DNA of 64,000 bases, from positions 370,478,294 through 370,542,293 of the forward strand of contig CM077116.1 of assembly GCA_039619475.1 (NCBI GenBank), in the 5' to 3' direction. Shown piece after piece: positions 20,133-31,611 of this stretch. The notes beneath the pieces were generated by a model. That model saw nothing but the letters and a program-made list of their open reading frames with translations. It made no database searches and was not told the origin of the DNA. The stretch comes from Icerya purchasi. Taxonomy: Eukaryota; Arthropoda; Insecta; Hemiptera; Monophlebidae. How positions within the stretch are numbered: position 1 is the stretch's first letter; each line of letters starts with the position of its first letter. A program made the position numbers and the translations under genes.

Positions 20133-21971
20133 TTGGTGCAATTACTGCTGACAGCCAAACACGCCTGTGGCGAAACGTGCCTGAGACAAACATACTGGTC
20201 AGTCTCTACAGACAAACATATGCGTATATAACTCTGATACATAATTAGCTTTTCATTGATAAGCTCAAATAAATGAATAGAAAAAAAAAAAAAAAAAAAA
20301 ACTTCACTTCAGAGCAATTAATATTATTATCTTGTAAAATTTATATTTTTACGCTTATGATGCCACCCGCACCGATGGCAAATCTTTCCCATTATGTTTT
20401 TGACGAGTATCGCAGCGAAACATGGTTTCGACGAATCGTGCCCGCGGCGAAATGTGATAGACCCATTTTGTAATACGCTTTTTAGTGTTTTTTTTATTAC
20501 TACCTGTTTAAATCTCACCCTATAAGTGGACTAATCGAATAGGACGCGTAGTTTAGACATTACAAAAAACCCCTACATCCCCTAGCTTTATAATAAAAAT
20601 TTTGTATCGATATAAACGGAATTTTTGCTAATGCAGTCACAAATTCATTTTAACTCTGTATTCTGTAAATAATTAACTATAGAAGACGTAATAGCCAAAA
20701 TGTCTGATTAAAGATATGACACTATAACGAAGCAAAAATGAAAAAAAAAAACAAAAAACGGCACGGTTATGTTCCATCACAAAGTTCGAAAACTTGGATA
20801 GCGTTTCCGATCTCGCATTGATGACGCATGGCTTCTTTCGAAGATAAATGAGATTTAAATTGCACTGTTAACAGAAAGGGAAATGTATATTTCTTCCGTT
20901 ACTTTATTTTTCGGATGAGAAAAGCACTGCGATCCAGCAGAAAAACCATATCTTTACCCGATTGAAAATAAAGTAAATTAAGGAATCTAATAAAAAAGAA
21001 ACCATCGATGAAAATATGGGAACGGAAAAATAAACGATATAAGGAGTAAGAAGATCTTAGTGGAGTCGAGAACGCTCAGCCGAAAGAGCCCAGCATTCGA
21101 ATTAGAATTGCAATAAAGGAATGAGCGTAATATGCAAAGTGTAATAGAAAGAGTAAAAAGAAAGCGAAAACGTGATGAGTGCAAGAAGGGCGGACCGAAT
21201 GCAAGTCACACCACGTAAATAATAGAGAAACGCCAAAAGAAAATAATTGAAAATCAAAAATGTCGCCTAGCAAGTAATGAGAAAATGAATTAGCAAATAG
21301 AAAATTGTTCTGTACACTTATTACAATCGGGTAGACGGCAAAAATTCATAAACGCTCTTTAGAACTTATTTAACAATCCTCTCATCTCTCAAAAAAATAA
21401 AATCACTTCACGGTAAAATACGAAATGAGAAAGTATTAAGCAAAACTGCGATGAATCAGACTGGAAATTTGACCAGTAATAAAAGTTCAACCCAATTTTC
21501 TGCAAGCGCGATAGGTAGCAGTGTTATTTCAAACGATGCCACAGCGGAACGGGATTTTAATTTGTTCCAGTCATGCCTGACGGTGTACCCATATGGCAGT
21601 AAATTGGACATGCTCGTTTTCATCATCGACTAGACAACAAAAAATAATGCAACATTATTCACCTTGAACTAAAGATCGGATGAATATTGAGCAATTTTAT
21701 TATACCGACTAATTGTTAATTTCAAAAATGGGCACTGTTCGTTATATAATTATTACTACCACCAGTTTCTCGGAAATTATATTGTCTCTTTTTTTATATA
21801 TGTATGTTCCACACATGCCTACTACAATTATTATATATTAATAAAAAATTTAAATAACAACAATCGTTTCGTTACCGCTAGTAATAAATAATTCACGTGG
21901 AATCATAGTTTTTAAGAATTCTCTACTAAAATTTAAAAATTATAATTATAAATATACATGCCTATTTCAAA
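20133..21971. other. Spacer, no gene seen
   Basis: It contains an A-run at 20280-20300 and otherwise mixed AT-rich sequence. Short frames near 20990-21270 show no domain. Confidence 0.4.
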
Positions 21972-22222
21972 AAATATGGTTTTCGTCGGCAACTTTAATA
22001 TCAATGGGCTCTGTAGCCCCTCTTGCTTACATTTCTATCTCTTTCTCTTCTATACTTTGTATAAAATGATAAAAATTTACGTCATTCTTACCGGCATCGA
22101 CACAAAAAAAAAACATAATCACAAAAACCCTATCATAACATTTAACTTCCGTTACATAAAATTGAGGCATTGTTTCTAATAGGGGCCGGCCTAAGAATTA
22201 TGTTGTAATTAATATACACAAC
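21972..22222 (+). repeat. (TA)n-linked repeat unit G, diverged copy 1
   Basis: This shares with the units at 22415 and 47995 the stretch TATACTTTGTATAAAATGAT, the CTCTTTCTCTTC run before it, and an end like CCTAAGAATTATGTTGTAATTAAT. It lacks the GGGACATT minisatellite and shows many substitutions, so it is the oldest copy here. Confidence 0.75.
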
Positions 22223-22347
22223 CTGACAGCAGGTAAAAAATGCATCTTCCAACTTTCCCAGCCAATACGGGAAAAATTAGACCAACTTATTCCACCCGTG
22301 AATGTTACATCCAACAGTGGATTGCAAATAAGCTAAATGTGACAACG

Positions 22348-22349
<2 letters not shown>

Positions 22350-22402
<53 letters not shown>

Positions 22403-22410
22403 TATATAAA
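22350..22410. repeat. (TA)n tract adjoining unit G copy 2
   Basis: About 24 TA dinucleotides followed by short TA-rich and A-rich sequence, joined to the start of the next unit at 22415. Confidence 0.9.
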
Positions 22411-22414
22411 AAAA

Positions 22415-22804
22415 ACTCGGCCATTTTGGCCTTGCAAGGGGCTGTGCCCCTTGACCCCTCTTGCTTTCATTTCTGTCTCTTTCTCTTCTATACTTTGTAT
22501 AAAATGATCAAAATTTACAACGTAATTCTTACTGGCATCAACACAAAAAAAAACATAACATAACCACAAAAGTCCTATTCTAACATTTAACTTTCATTAT
22601 ATAAAAGTAAGACATTTTTTCGTTACATTTTTCGTTACATATTTCATTACATAAAATTGTGACATTTTTTAAATAACAATAACAAAAATCCTATAAAATA
22701 TAACAAACGTTACATAAAATTGGGACATTTTTTTGGGACATTTTTCTGGGACATTTTTTTGGGACATTTTTTCGAATGGAGGGTAGCCTAAGAATTACGT
22801 AGTT
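22415..22804 (+). repeat. Repeat unit G copy 2, with GGGACATT minisatellite
   Basis: The unit starts ACTCGGCCATTTTGGCC, continues through a GGGGCTGTGCCCC hairpin and the shared TATACTTTGTATAAAATGAT, and ends with four GGGACATTTTT repeats and GGTAGCCTAAGAATTACGT. It meets copy 3 tail to tail at 22801-22809, making a palindrome of about 830 bp. On the minus strand a short frame reads SKNYVVNFDHFIQSIEEKE; it is kept in copies 3 and 4 but is only about 50 codons, so coding is unproven. Confidence 0.88.
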
Positions 22805-23252
22805 AATTAACGTAATTCTTAGGCTACCCCCCATTCGAAAAAATGTCCCAATTTTATGTAACGCTAAATGTTCCAATTTTATGTAACGCTAAATGTCCCA
22901 AAAAAATGTCCCAGAAAAATGTCCCAGAAAAATGTCCCAATTTTATGTAACGTTTGTTATATTTTGTAAGATTTTTGTTATTGTTATTTAAAAAATGTCA
23001 CAATTTTGTGTAATGAAATATATAACGAAAAATGTAATGAAAAAATGTCTTAATTTTATATAACGGAAGTTAAATGTTAGAATAGGATTTTTGTGGTTAT
23101 GTTATTTTTTGTGTGTGTTGATGCCAGTAAGAATTACGTTGTAAATTTTGATCATTTTATACAAAGTATAGAAGAGAAAGAAACAAAAATGAAAGCAAGA
23201 GGGATCAAGGGGCACAGCCCCTTGCGAGGCCAAAATGGCCGAGTTTAATTAA
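22805..23252 (-). repeat. Repeat unit G copy 3, inverted
   Basis: This is the reverse complement of unit G, with six GGGACATT-type repeats where copy 2 has four. It ends near 23252 with the complement of the ACTCGG start, followed by TA-rich sequence and at once by a SINE copy at 23275. Its closeness to copy 2 suggests a fairly recent inverted duplication or an element that is naturally palindromic. Confidence 0.88.
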
Positions 23253-23274
23253 TATGTATATATAAATAGATAGA

Positions 23275-23541
23275 TACGTGGTAGCCTAGTTAATATGCTG
23301 GGCTATCCATATCACAATTTCGGGACCTGTCGCGTAGGTCGCCTTCAGGTACATGTCTCATCTCAGATAAAAATTGGTCATACCAGAAAAGCTTGGGAAA
23401 ATGAAGACAGACTTCAAGGAGAAAGAAATTGGCCATCCTGCTCTAAACAATACCGTTCGGCTTAGTATATTATGAAAAACATAATCTGACAATATCCATT
23501 GTAACTTTTCAGGGACGTATGAGATACTAACTTTACTTTTT
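23275..23541 (+). mobile_element. tRNA-derived SINE, copy 1
   Basis: It begins with a pol III box A-like GGTAGCCTAGTTAATATGC and a weak box B near 23318. The body (GACTTCAAGGAGAAAGAAAT, TGGCCATCCTGC) and the end ACTAACTTTACTTTTT line up with the copy at 47325-47604. It encodes nothing and would depend on a LINE. It is more diverged than the 47-kb copy. Confidence 0.72.
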
Positions 23542-24508
23542 GAACGTGGTAAAGTGTCATTAGGCTAAATGACGGGCATGAGATTTTACGTAATCTCTTT
23601 CACAAGCCGTAGCCAAAGGAATTTCATAACACTATCAATTCCCTTTCCTTTAAACATGCGTGTGGAGTTGACACCTCTTTTATTCTCACAGACATTCTTT
23701 TCTTCGAAATTTTCAGACTTCCTTTTGCTGAACATTTGTAGCCGACAGAAAAATAAAAGGAATTAAAGTCGAAAAAGAAGGAAAAATAAATATCGTTCGA
23801 TATAGTTTGAAGGGAAACTAATTAGATGGATATTGCGGGCAGGGAGTTTTCGAAGGATGTAACTGTTAGGAAGCCCCGAACGATATTTTATTTATTTAAA
23901 ATCTAGTCAGGGATGAATTTTTTCCCATCCAACAGGCTTTCTACCGGTTTTTATCGACCAATTTATCACAGACCATACCCATAAAAAATCCATTTTTCTT
24001 CTATCCTTAAGCGAACATGCAAGATTTCTTTTTTGATTTTAGCCTATTATTACCTTCCCCGTTTTGCGTTCCAAAGATCTTCTTTCTTCATCCAAGGTTC
24101 CATCACTTTCCGCAGTGAATCAACTTTTTTTTTTAAGTAGATGTACCCTAGGTCAGGCGCATCGAAAAGCGCCATGTTGAATTTACTGAAAATCCCGGAG
24201 AGTCAACCGTTAATAATTGCGATGTTGTTTTAAAAAACCGTTTTCACATATATTTTTTTCTACATTCTCCCCCGATTAAAATGAGTCTTATAATAAGTAA
24301 GTAAATAAATAAATAAATAAATAAACGGTAATAATGTAGCAGAAAATAAAAAGCGAGTCTGCCGAGTCTTTTCAACCAGCTTCGATATATATATTATAAT
24401 ATAAACCTAAAATATAGATAATGCATGGTCGGATAGAACTAAACGTTCCGCAACAAACAAAATGGTGTAAAAAATATAGTTGAAAAGCAGTTTTCTGATT
24501 CGTTAGAG
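23542..24508. other. Spacer, no gene seen
   Basis: Contains a short (AAAT)n run at about 24303-24325. No gene or repeat family was recognised. Confidence 0.4.
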
Positions 24509-25027
24509 CTATTTTATTGATAAAGTCCGAGAGAGTTTTAAGCAAGTGCTGAAACTGATAAAAACAGGGTAAGAAGAGAAAATATTATAAAGGCGGCCAT
24601 AAAATGAAGGAGGCGAAGGAATATTTGCCATCGCGTCATTGCCGGTGGAGTAGAAGTAAATTTTAGTAAATTTGTTGAAAGAGAGATTGTAACGATCGCC
24701 GAGACAAACTGACTCCCCAGAGACGTAATGGCTGATTTTGTCGTCACGAACTGCACAACCGGCTAAACTAATGAAGAGCAGAACGAAAATAATGAAATTC
24801 CACCAGACACCCTCTAAATTAAAGGAATGATTCATGAGGTTAAAAAAACATCCTCCTGTTCGCGCGTATCCCGGACAATTTTTATTGGCGCGCTTCCGGG
24901 AAAGAAAAGAGAAAAATTCGTTCGTTTCAGCTTTCACAGTTGTTTGAAGCGTGCAAATTGTATACCTTTTCATTTCGAACTTGCTCTTAATTCCCGATGT
25001 ACTCGGAATTTTTAAAACGCCGAGCAC
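24509..25027 (-). CDS. Uncharacterised 172-codon reading frame
   Basis: This is the longest open frame not explained by a transposon. No family was recognised. An internal Met at residue 65 (24835) opens MNHSFNLEGVWWNFIIFVLL, a short polar start and a hydrophobic run ending FISLAGCAV, which would make a plausible signal peptide or membrane anchor; the following about 85 residues hold two Cys and one NLS glycosylation sequon. Local base composition is less AT-rich than the surroundings. No strong splice donor was seen on the minus strand after it. It may be the first coding exon of a host gene or a chance frame. Confidence 0.25.
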   Translation of the reverse strand: MLGVLKIPSTSGIKSKFEMKRYTICTLQTTVKAETNEFFSFLSRKRANKNCPGYARTGGCFFNLMNHSFNLEGVWWNFIIFVLLFISLAGCAVRDDKISHYVSGESVCLGDRYNLSFNKFTKIYFYSTGNDAMANIPSPPSFYGRLYNIFSSYPVFISFSTCLKLSRTLSIK

Positions 25028-25190
25028 GGTTGGCTTCTAATGCCATTAAAAGAGTACGATTCTCGAATCCGTGAGAGGTCACGCGCTGAGTTCTGCTAAG
25101 GGGGGGCTTAAGTTTTACATATTTGTTGAACTACAAGACCGGATAATTTAAAAATGTTCCTTTTAGTGTGTTGTAGGATATTACGAATAT

Positions 25191-25260
25191 AAAGTCAAGT
25201 GAGTTACCCTTAGAAGGGCGTTTCGGGGATTGTGAAGTTAAAGTTCACAGTGTACTAAAG
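25191..25260 (-). mobile_element. SINE 3' fragment
   Basis: The reverse complement reads CACTGTGAACTTTAACTTCA, then an AGGGTAACTCACTTGACTTTA end, matching the last 70 bases of the 47-kb SINE (CACTGTGAACCTTAACTTCA, AAGGGTATAGAACTTACTTT). The 5' tRNA part is absent. Confidence 0.7.
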
Positions 25261-25726
25261 TGAAATAATTTACTGTGTAAAAACGCGTTCTCCGTCTACG
25301 AACCCCCTCCTCTGAATAACAATGTTATCGGATATTATTTTGTTTAGTTTTGCATCGGGTCGATCGCTGTTTGGCCGGGTTACTCTTTGATATCGCAAGA
25401 AGTTTCAAATGCGATGGAGAAAAAAAAAAGGTTCTTCAAAAACCAACTGCGGAATATGCAGAAAATTCATCTATGAAGAACGTACAGCTCCAATCATCTG
25501 TGTAAACTATGCGGACAGTGAACCAAAACCAAACAATAATGGCGCCGAATAAGTTTTTATGCTTTTTCCTATTAAGTAGCGTCTTTTTGATTTACTTGTA
25601 CAGAAATTAAGATTAGAAAAATGTTGCAGTTGTTAAAAGAATTTTTATGTTTTTACATGAAGCTTTTAGAAAAACACAAGATGGATGCGCCAAAAAGCGC
25701 GTATAGCATCTTAGTGCGCTTAAAAT

Positions 25727-25811
25727 TTTTTTTTTTTCAATAAATAAATAAGTTATGGGTCTCACCGGGCAAGTATGCCCGTTGCGTGAGTGCCCAACAC
25801 TCTTATTATCG
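25727..25811 (-). mobile_element. 3' end of family B LINE, split by a foldback
   Basis: The A-tail (T-run 25727-25738), a TTATTTATTTATTG tail and the family hairpin (25757-25795) mark the extreme 3' end of a minus-strand family B element. The sequence ACTCTTATTATCG at 25799-25811 continues at 26366 after the foldback insertion, where TTTATTC follows as in the 62.1-kb copy. No coding sequence of this copy was found nearby. Confidence 0.72.
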
Positions 25812-26365
25812 CCGTAAATAAAACAATTAAACACACAAAAACCCAATGCTATATAATTTATAATATAAAATACAACACCGACTAGTTGCGGATATCTATC
25901 TTTATGGTGTATATAAATAATAAGTTAAAATTAAAACAACAATGTTAATCCGTCAACATTAAATATATAGTCGTCACCATTAACTAAAGAAATTTACATA
26001 TATATGAAATCACAGTCTATCGATGATTGACTAATTATTAATTAATTTAAATATAAAAATTTTAAAGTTTAAACATTTTTAAAATTTTTATATTTAAATT
26101 AATTAATAATTAGTCAATCATCGATACACTGTAATTTTATATATGTAAATTTCTTTAGTTAATGGTGACTATATATTTAATGTTGATGGATTGTTGTTTT
26201 AATTTTAACTTATTATTTATATACACCATGAAGATGGATTTCAATATCCGAAACTAGTCGGTGTTGTATTTTATATTATAAATTATATGGCATTGTGTTT
26301 TTTGTGTGTTTAATTATTTTATTTACGACAACCAACTATAACACTACAGTATGAACTCTAATCAT
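25812..26365. mobile_element. Large foldback insertion with 254-bp arms
   Basis: Arms at 25812-26066 and 26078-26329 are near-perfect inverted copies with an 11-bp loop; for example CTAGTTGCGGATATC in the left arm faces GATTTCAATATCCGAAACTAG in the right. About 36 unpaired bases follow the right arm. ACTCTTATTATCG (25799-25811) recurs with one change at 26366-26378, a probable 13-bp target-site duplication inside a family B 3' end. There is no open frame of note. Arms this similar imply recent formation. A single-strand copy would fold into a hairpin of over 250 base pairs. Confidence 0.8.
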
Positions 26366-26378
26366 ACTCTCATTATCG

Positions 26379-27560
26379 TTTATTCTAGTAAACAAAATTA
26401 CAGTTAATCAGTACCTAAATCGGACGTATTAAACAAAAAAAAAAATCAATCAACGCAATTATATATGTATAAATAGCACAATAACATACCCGTACATAGG
26501 GGCCGCTTACATATTACACGTCGCATACATTAATATTATGCAGGAAAGAAAAAGGAGGGAAACTGGTAAATAGATAGTCTAAAAGAGCCCTAAAAAATGC
26601 AACAGTAATAAAATTACCATACGTATGCTAACATTCGTGGTTTTTCATATAGAAAACTAACTCTATTGGTGTGTAATCTTTAAAAAAAGCTAATAAAGTA
26701 TATTATAATAATTTAGTGATCCGGAGATATATCGCTCGCGTTCATGTTTTCTTTGCGACTTCTGGCGAGTTAATCCGTAATTCGCTTCCATCTTTACCGT
26801 GTTCCCACCTCAATACGATAAATGCACTTCGCAAAAAAACTGATTAATGGCAATTTGAGTTCTACTGTTTTGTCATTTTCGAAAACTATAAAACGCGGGT
26901 AACTTCAAGTTAATTTTTTGTTATTCTGCAGCGACAGGTAAGTTGATAAGCCCGCTGGTAACAGAAGAAATCACGAAAATAACGCAAATGAGTATCGAAA
27001 TCGGCGCTAATCGCATTTGTTACAGACACGAGAGACACGCTGTGACGAGTGAATTTGAAATATTCAAATATTTCGACTGCGTTCAATAAAGTCGAAACCT
27101 TTACTGTTTAGTCATATTGCTCTCTCTTGGAAGAATATAGTTGATGTTTAACGAACATTTCATTCGCGTGAATGTTCGTCCGCTGGTATCGATTTTTCCG
27201 AGTAGTTAATTCGTATTGTTCGCAACCATCATTTGAAATTAACTGCTTATTTTGTAGAATTTAAAAGTTTTGTGGGTTTATTACCACCACCTGTGTTATA
27301 ATATATTTAGTATCTCTACTATGTAGTCAGAATTCCACAACCCACATTTTCTTTTAAAACGGCATTAATAACGCAGAACGACGCGTGTTAACTTTTATAT
27401 AAAATTTACGGAACATTTTATTCGGGACAATATCTCGGCTCTATCTGACCGCCAAAAAAAAAAAAAAAACAAACAGTTATCGCATCACGATGAAAAAAAC
27501 ATCGTAATAAGTTCGATTCTAATCAGCGCAGCGGTGAAATTGCAACGGACTAATATTCGG
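26379..27560. other. Spacer, no gene seen
   Basis: AT-rich at the left, with a more mixed stretch at 26750-27200. Nothing was recognised. Confidence 0.4.
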
Positions 27561-27568
27561 CTTCGACA

Positions 27569-27948
27569 GGGACGTCGTGACCAGAATTTTGAAAAGAGGC
27601 GGGTTCTGAAAATTTTCTATCATATATTTATTTTATATAAATAACAATACATTGTTCACTAATATTCATACTATTAATAATTTACATAAATGAATTATCC
27701 CGTATAAACATTAATAAAAACTACACATATGTTATTGATTATGCCCATAATAAAAATTTTTGTATAAAATATTAATAAACTACCTAATAATAAAGAGCAT
27801 ATTTTTTCTTTTTTCTTTTAAAGGTAAGAACGCCCTAAAGAATCATCAATATTTATTCTAAATTTGACTTTTTTCAGATTTTTCTGTATTTATAATATAA
27901 CTATTTCAGTTCTAATGGGAGGTTAACCCGCCCCATCCTCGTGGACAA
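27569..27948. repeat. Possible hAT-like MITE
   Basis: The left edge reads CGTGACCAGAATTTTGAAAA and AGGCGGGTT; the right edge reads GGTTAACCCGCCCC and CCTCGTGGACAACGG, roughly its reverse complement. This layout with an AT-rich middle is common in hAT-type MITEs. The ends match poorly and no 8-bp duplication was found, so it is only a suggestion. Confidence 0.3.
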
Positions 27949-30390
27949 CGGCTTTGGGTTTCGACCCAAAATATAAGTTTCCGTTAAACTTGCGGCTTCG
28001 TATTCTAATTTTGGACTTTTTACTATTGAAAAATCTGTTTCATCATATTTCAGTTGATTAGAAATTGACTGCCTCAATTGTTTCTCTCTGAGGGTTGTAA
28101 AAACGAACGCTGTGACCCAGTCAGCTACAGCGGATCTTCTGAATTTTAATATTCGTTTAAATTTCGAAATGTAACTCCAAAGACTTAAAATACCAAATAT
28201 CGGATGATAATCTTCCCGATGAGCAAATATTGGTTTATTTTTAAAAATTACACCATTATCCGACTATGGATAGCAGTCAGAAAAATAGCACTGCCCGTTA
28301 GACCGATCTACTATCGTAGTGAACAGTTCAGTTTAGAGCGCTTCCAGTTAAATTCATGCAAATCGTCGACTTAATTTTTACTTCGCTGAAAAATTGATGT
28401 TCCCGAATTGTAAAACTTTTTAATTATAATTATCAATTTGGAGAGTTTCGAGGAAAAATTTATTCCATAAGTAAAAAATATTATATTTGTAGTACTTAAA
28501 AACAGATAAAAGTGAATTATTTTTCAGCGTCGAATAAGCCGAATTTTATAGTAAAAAAAAAAAAAAAAAAAAATTAAACCGATTATAAAAACAAAATGTT
28601 TCGGCTTTTTGGCCCCCGAAAATAAAAATAAAAAAAACTCTCCAAATTCGGGTTTGGTTTCAGCTGAAAATTTTATTTCCATCAAAGACTAAATATATTT
28701 TCGTTTTTTTTTTTCTATGCAGTCGTACAAATATTTTCAATAGCTACTGAAAAGTTAACAATTTAATTAATTTTTTGACACGCGATTGCATTGATAATCA
28801 AAAGTTTATTTATATTATTTCACATATAAAATTTGTTATTCTAAAGAGGCCCGGTTTTCTCGCAATTTTGTAATTCAAAATTTATTTACAAAATACAATT
28901 CGGACCAATACACATATACACTACTAATCGAAATTAACGATTTACGACAAATATTATTTCTTTTGTTTTAAAGCGACCACTAATCGCTATTTCTCCAATA
29001 TCAATACCTCGGGCTCCAAAAGTACACTTCAATCTGTACACCTTTTTTTTCTTTTTACTTTATCATTCGTCATATACAAATTCTCATTCGTAATCTATCA
29101 TTTCATTTTGGTGTTAATGAAATCGTTGACGCTTTATCGCAGGTCTTAATCCAGCCTCTACTTTAGGCGAGTCTTCTAATTGTGTGCAAAAAAATTCACT
29201 CCCGATTTCGGCTTCAACACCTTCTTCCTTTATGAGAATAATCGCTCCTACCATTCAACCTAATTCTCCTAATCCTTGCTTTTTTCAAATTGTTTCCTTC
29301 TCCCTATCGTTCCGTTATCGTCTCTGTCATTCTTCTTTCCTTTATTCATACTTTATTTTGCTTTCTTCTCGCAATCCCCCCATTATCTTCCGCAATAATG
29401 CAATTATCTATTCTCGGTATTTCCGTTTTGCAAAAGCTTTACTTATTACAATTTTACATTATCCATTCCTCCTTGTTCTTCCTGCTATCTCGATTCTGTC
29501 ATATAAACGATTTTCCGGTGATTCTTAATTCTTCTGGAATTCGTTTCCCAAAAAGGTTGAGAAAAAGAGGAAAATACTTTTCCTACAATTAACCAGGTCT
29601 AGCAGGATTTTAAGCGGGCAGCAGCGATGCTTTATTAGTAATTCCATTACCGCTTTGTCACGGTTTACCAATAAAATGCGACAACACTTTAAATCGCTAT
29701 ATATCATACGATCAGTTGGATTGGATGCAGGTATATTCTTAAATTCTCGCTGCAATAAGGTTCATCGATCACAGTATTACCTATCTTCTAATGTAAAATA
29801 CTTCATCATAGTTTATTTCTTTACGCTTGAGATAGCAGATCAATATACTGGCTACCTTTTCGATCTGCATGCAGTATCCCGCACTAGCTCTTGGCTTTCC
29901 ATCGTCGTTTAGTTAGGAATTTTTTGTTACTGTTTTCTCTACTATTCCACTTTTTCACAATTCCGGTAATATCTTCAAGGAAGTCGTTATATACCGTTGG
30001 TTTACTTTTATGTTTACGTCTTTAATCCGATCAGTTTTTTTTTTTGTGCGGCAATAAATTCGGTACAAACATTCTCATCTGACGTCAATGCGGAATCTAA
30101 CAAAAAGGTAAAACATCGCGATTCATTTTTTTATTTTTTTCATTTCCTTTTTGGCACAGATTGAACTACTCGCGAGTTCTAACGGTCGACTTCTCAATAT
30201 TAAGACGTCGAATTTAACAATTCAAAAACTTTATCAGTGATGCAATATCTATACTAAAAGGGGGAAATAAGAGAGCGCGCAAAAGTACAAGTTATTTTTA
30301 CTTCAATCCTATAGTCAGCCTGCAACTTGGAGTAATAGTTGGGCATTCTTTAATTAATTACAATTACAAGACTGTAATTTATTTTTAGCC
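27949..30390. other. Spacer, no gene seen
   Basis: Holds an A-run at 28551-28573 and several pyrimidine-rich stretches (29040-29560) with short open frames but no recognised domain. Confidence 0.4.
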
Positions 30391-30399
30391 AGACGTGGG

Positions 30400-30830
30400 G
30401 GCAAATTCACTAAATCCCAGCATATTAAAAATGCAAAAGTATATATTTTTGTTAATGATCTATTAATTGAACATAATAAAGATTTAGGGATGGCGGAAAA
30501 ATTATTACAAGAGCGTATAGATAATTTTAGTAAACGAACACATAGTAGGAGATTACGTATAAATATATAAATCTAAATTATTACATATTCGAAACAGTAT
30601 GAAACATAAGATACACGACCCGCGGCGCATTTCATAATAACGATTGCTTATATGAACTCCAAGAAACTAACAACACTCATTCGTGCTTACACTTACCTCT
30701 AGGAAAAGGTAAAAGATTTTAAATATCCAGGAATATATACCGGTAAATTCTTGAACTGGAAAAAATATTTTCAAAATTTAAATTCGAAAATAAAACAGAC
30801 AATTCCAGGTGAATAAAACGGGTAATATCA
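30400..30830 (+). pseudogene. Family B LINE, RT middle segment (left half of a split copy)
   Basis: The plus strand reads HIKNAKVYIFVNDLLIEHNK, MAEKLLQERIDNFSKRTHSR, RLRIN and VKDFKYPGIY with stops between. The 41.9-kb copy has RNAKVFVFADDIALLLEHNN, MAEKLLQEDVDNLSKWAHDR, RLAMN and VQDFKYL at the same places, so this is the same family. The catalytic FADD is FVND here, so the enzyme is dead. The frame stops at the A-tail of an inserted Jockey copy and the family resumes near 32345. Confidence 0.82.
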
Positions 30831-30931
30831 TTTTTTTTTTTTTTTTTTTGCTAATCCATATCCAGTGGGCTATTTACATAGTCTAAACGCTTGAACGATC
30901 CCCACCCACTGACGTAGAACCCAAACTTAAT

Positions 30932-31611
30932 CTAAACACTTAAGTCTAATGGCTTCTTCCTACGCAGCTGCGTCATAACAACCGGAGACTGATCTGAAGA
31001 AAGGTCATAACCACATTCAAGTGCAATGTGAGCTAGTCCCAAGACTATGAAGAAATCCAACAAGTCAGGCAACTTATTCATATCAGTAACTTCATAATCC
31101 CGACGCCCTGTCAAGGGTATGGGACTTATTTTACTTTTTTTTAGGTCAGTATATAGGTGATCCATTACTTATTACATTAATCCAGGGCCTCCTTCAGTTG
31201 CCTACCTCTCAAAGTAATTAACCTCGAGGCCCAGTATGTATTCTTAGCATTATAATCACCTCCTACTATATACATATATATTACCTAGCGTTTGCAGGAA
31301 TACATTAAATTGCTGTCGAGTAATCCTATATTTTGGCGGACAAAATATAGCGGAGAAAACGTTCACGCTGGTTACTTGCAAATATTCCTGCTGAAATTTT
31401 TCGATTGCATAATGTTTAATATTATCTTTAAGTAGTATAGTAGAACCACCATGTGTAGTACCATCCGGGTGGAACAGTACTATACACCCTATGTAGTTAT
31501 TATTTGTTGTGTAAGACTCAGATATTAATAGTATATCTATATTTGTTTAATAAAGATAAAGTTCTATTTCATTTTTATAACATTCCATGTTAAAATTTTT
31601 AATAGATTCAT
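30932..31611 (-). pseudogene. Jockey endonuclease, decayed
   Basis: It starts at 31611 with MNLLKILTWN, as in the intact element (MKNLKIVTWN). Broken frames give LISES, TTHGGSTILLKDNIKHY, LQVTSVNVF and FCPPKYRITRQQFN, lining up with the 11.4-11.7-kb endonuclease. The last 78 codons are open again (MDHLYTDLKKS to 30932) with MNKLPDLLDFFI and LSSDQS, where the catalytic His of SDH is Gln. This change and the stops mean it is inactive. RT should follow but the sequence goes straight to the 3' UTR. Confidence 0.82.

Noticed and set aside
27569..27948. hAT-like MITE
   Set aside because: Kept only as a low-confidence feature: ends match poorly and no 8-bp duplication was found.
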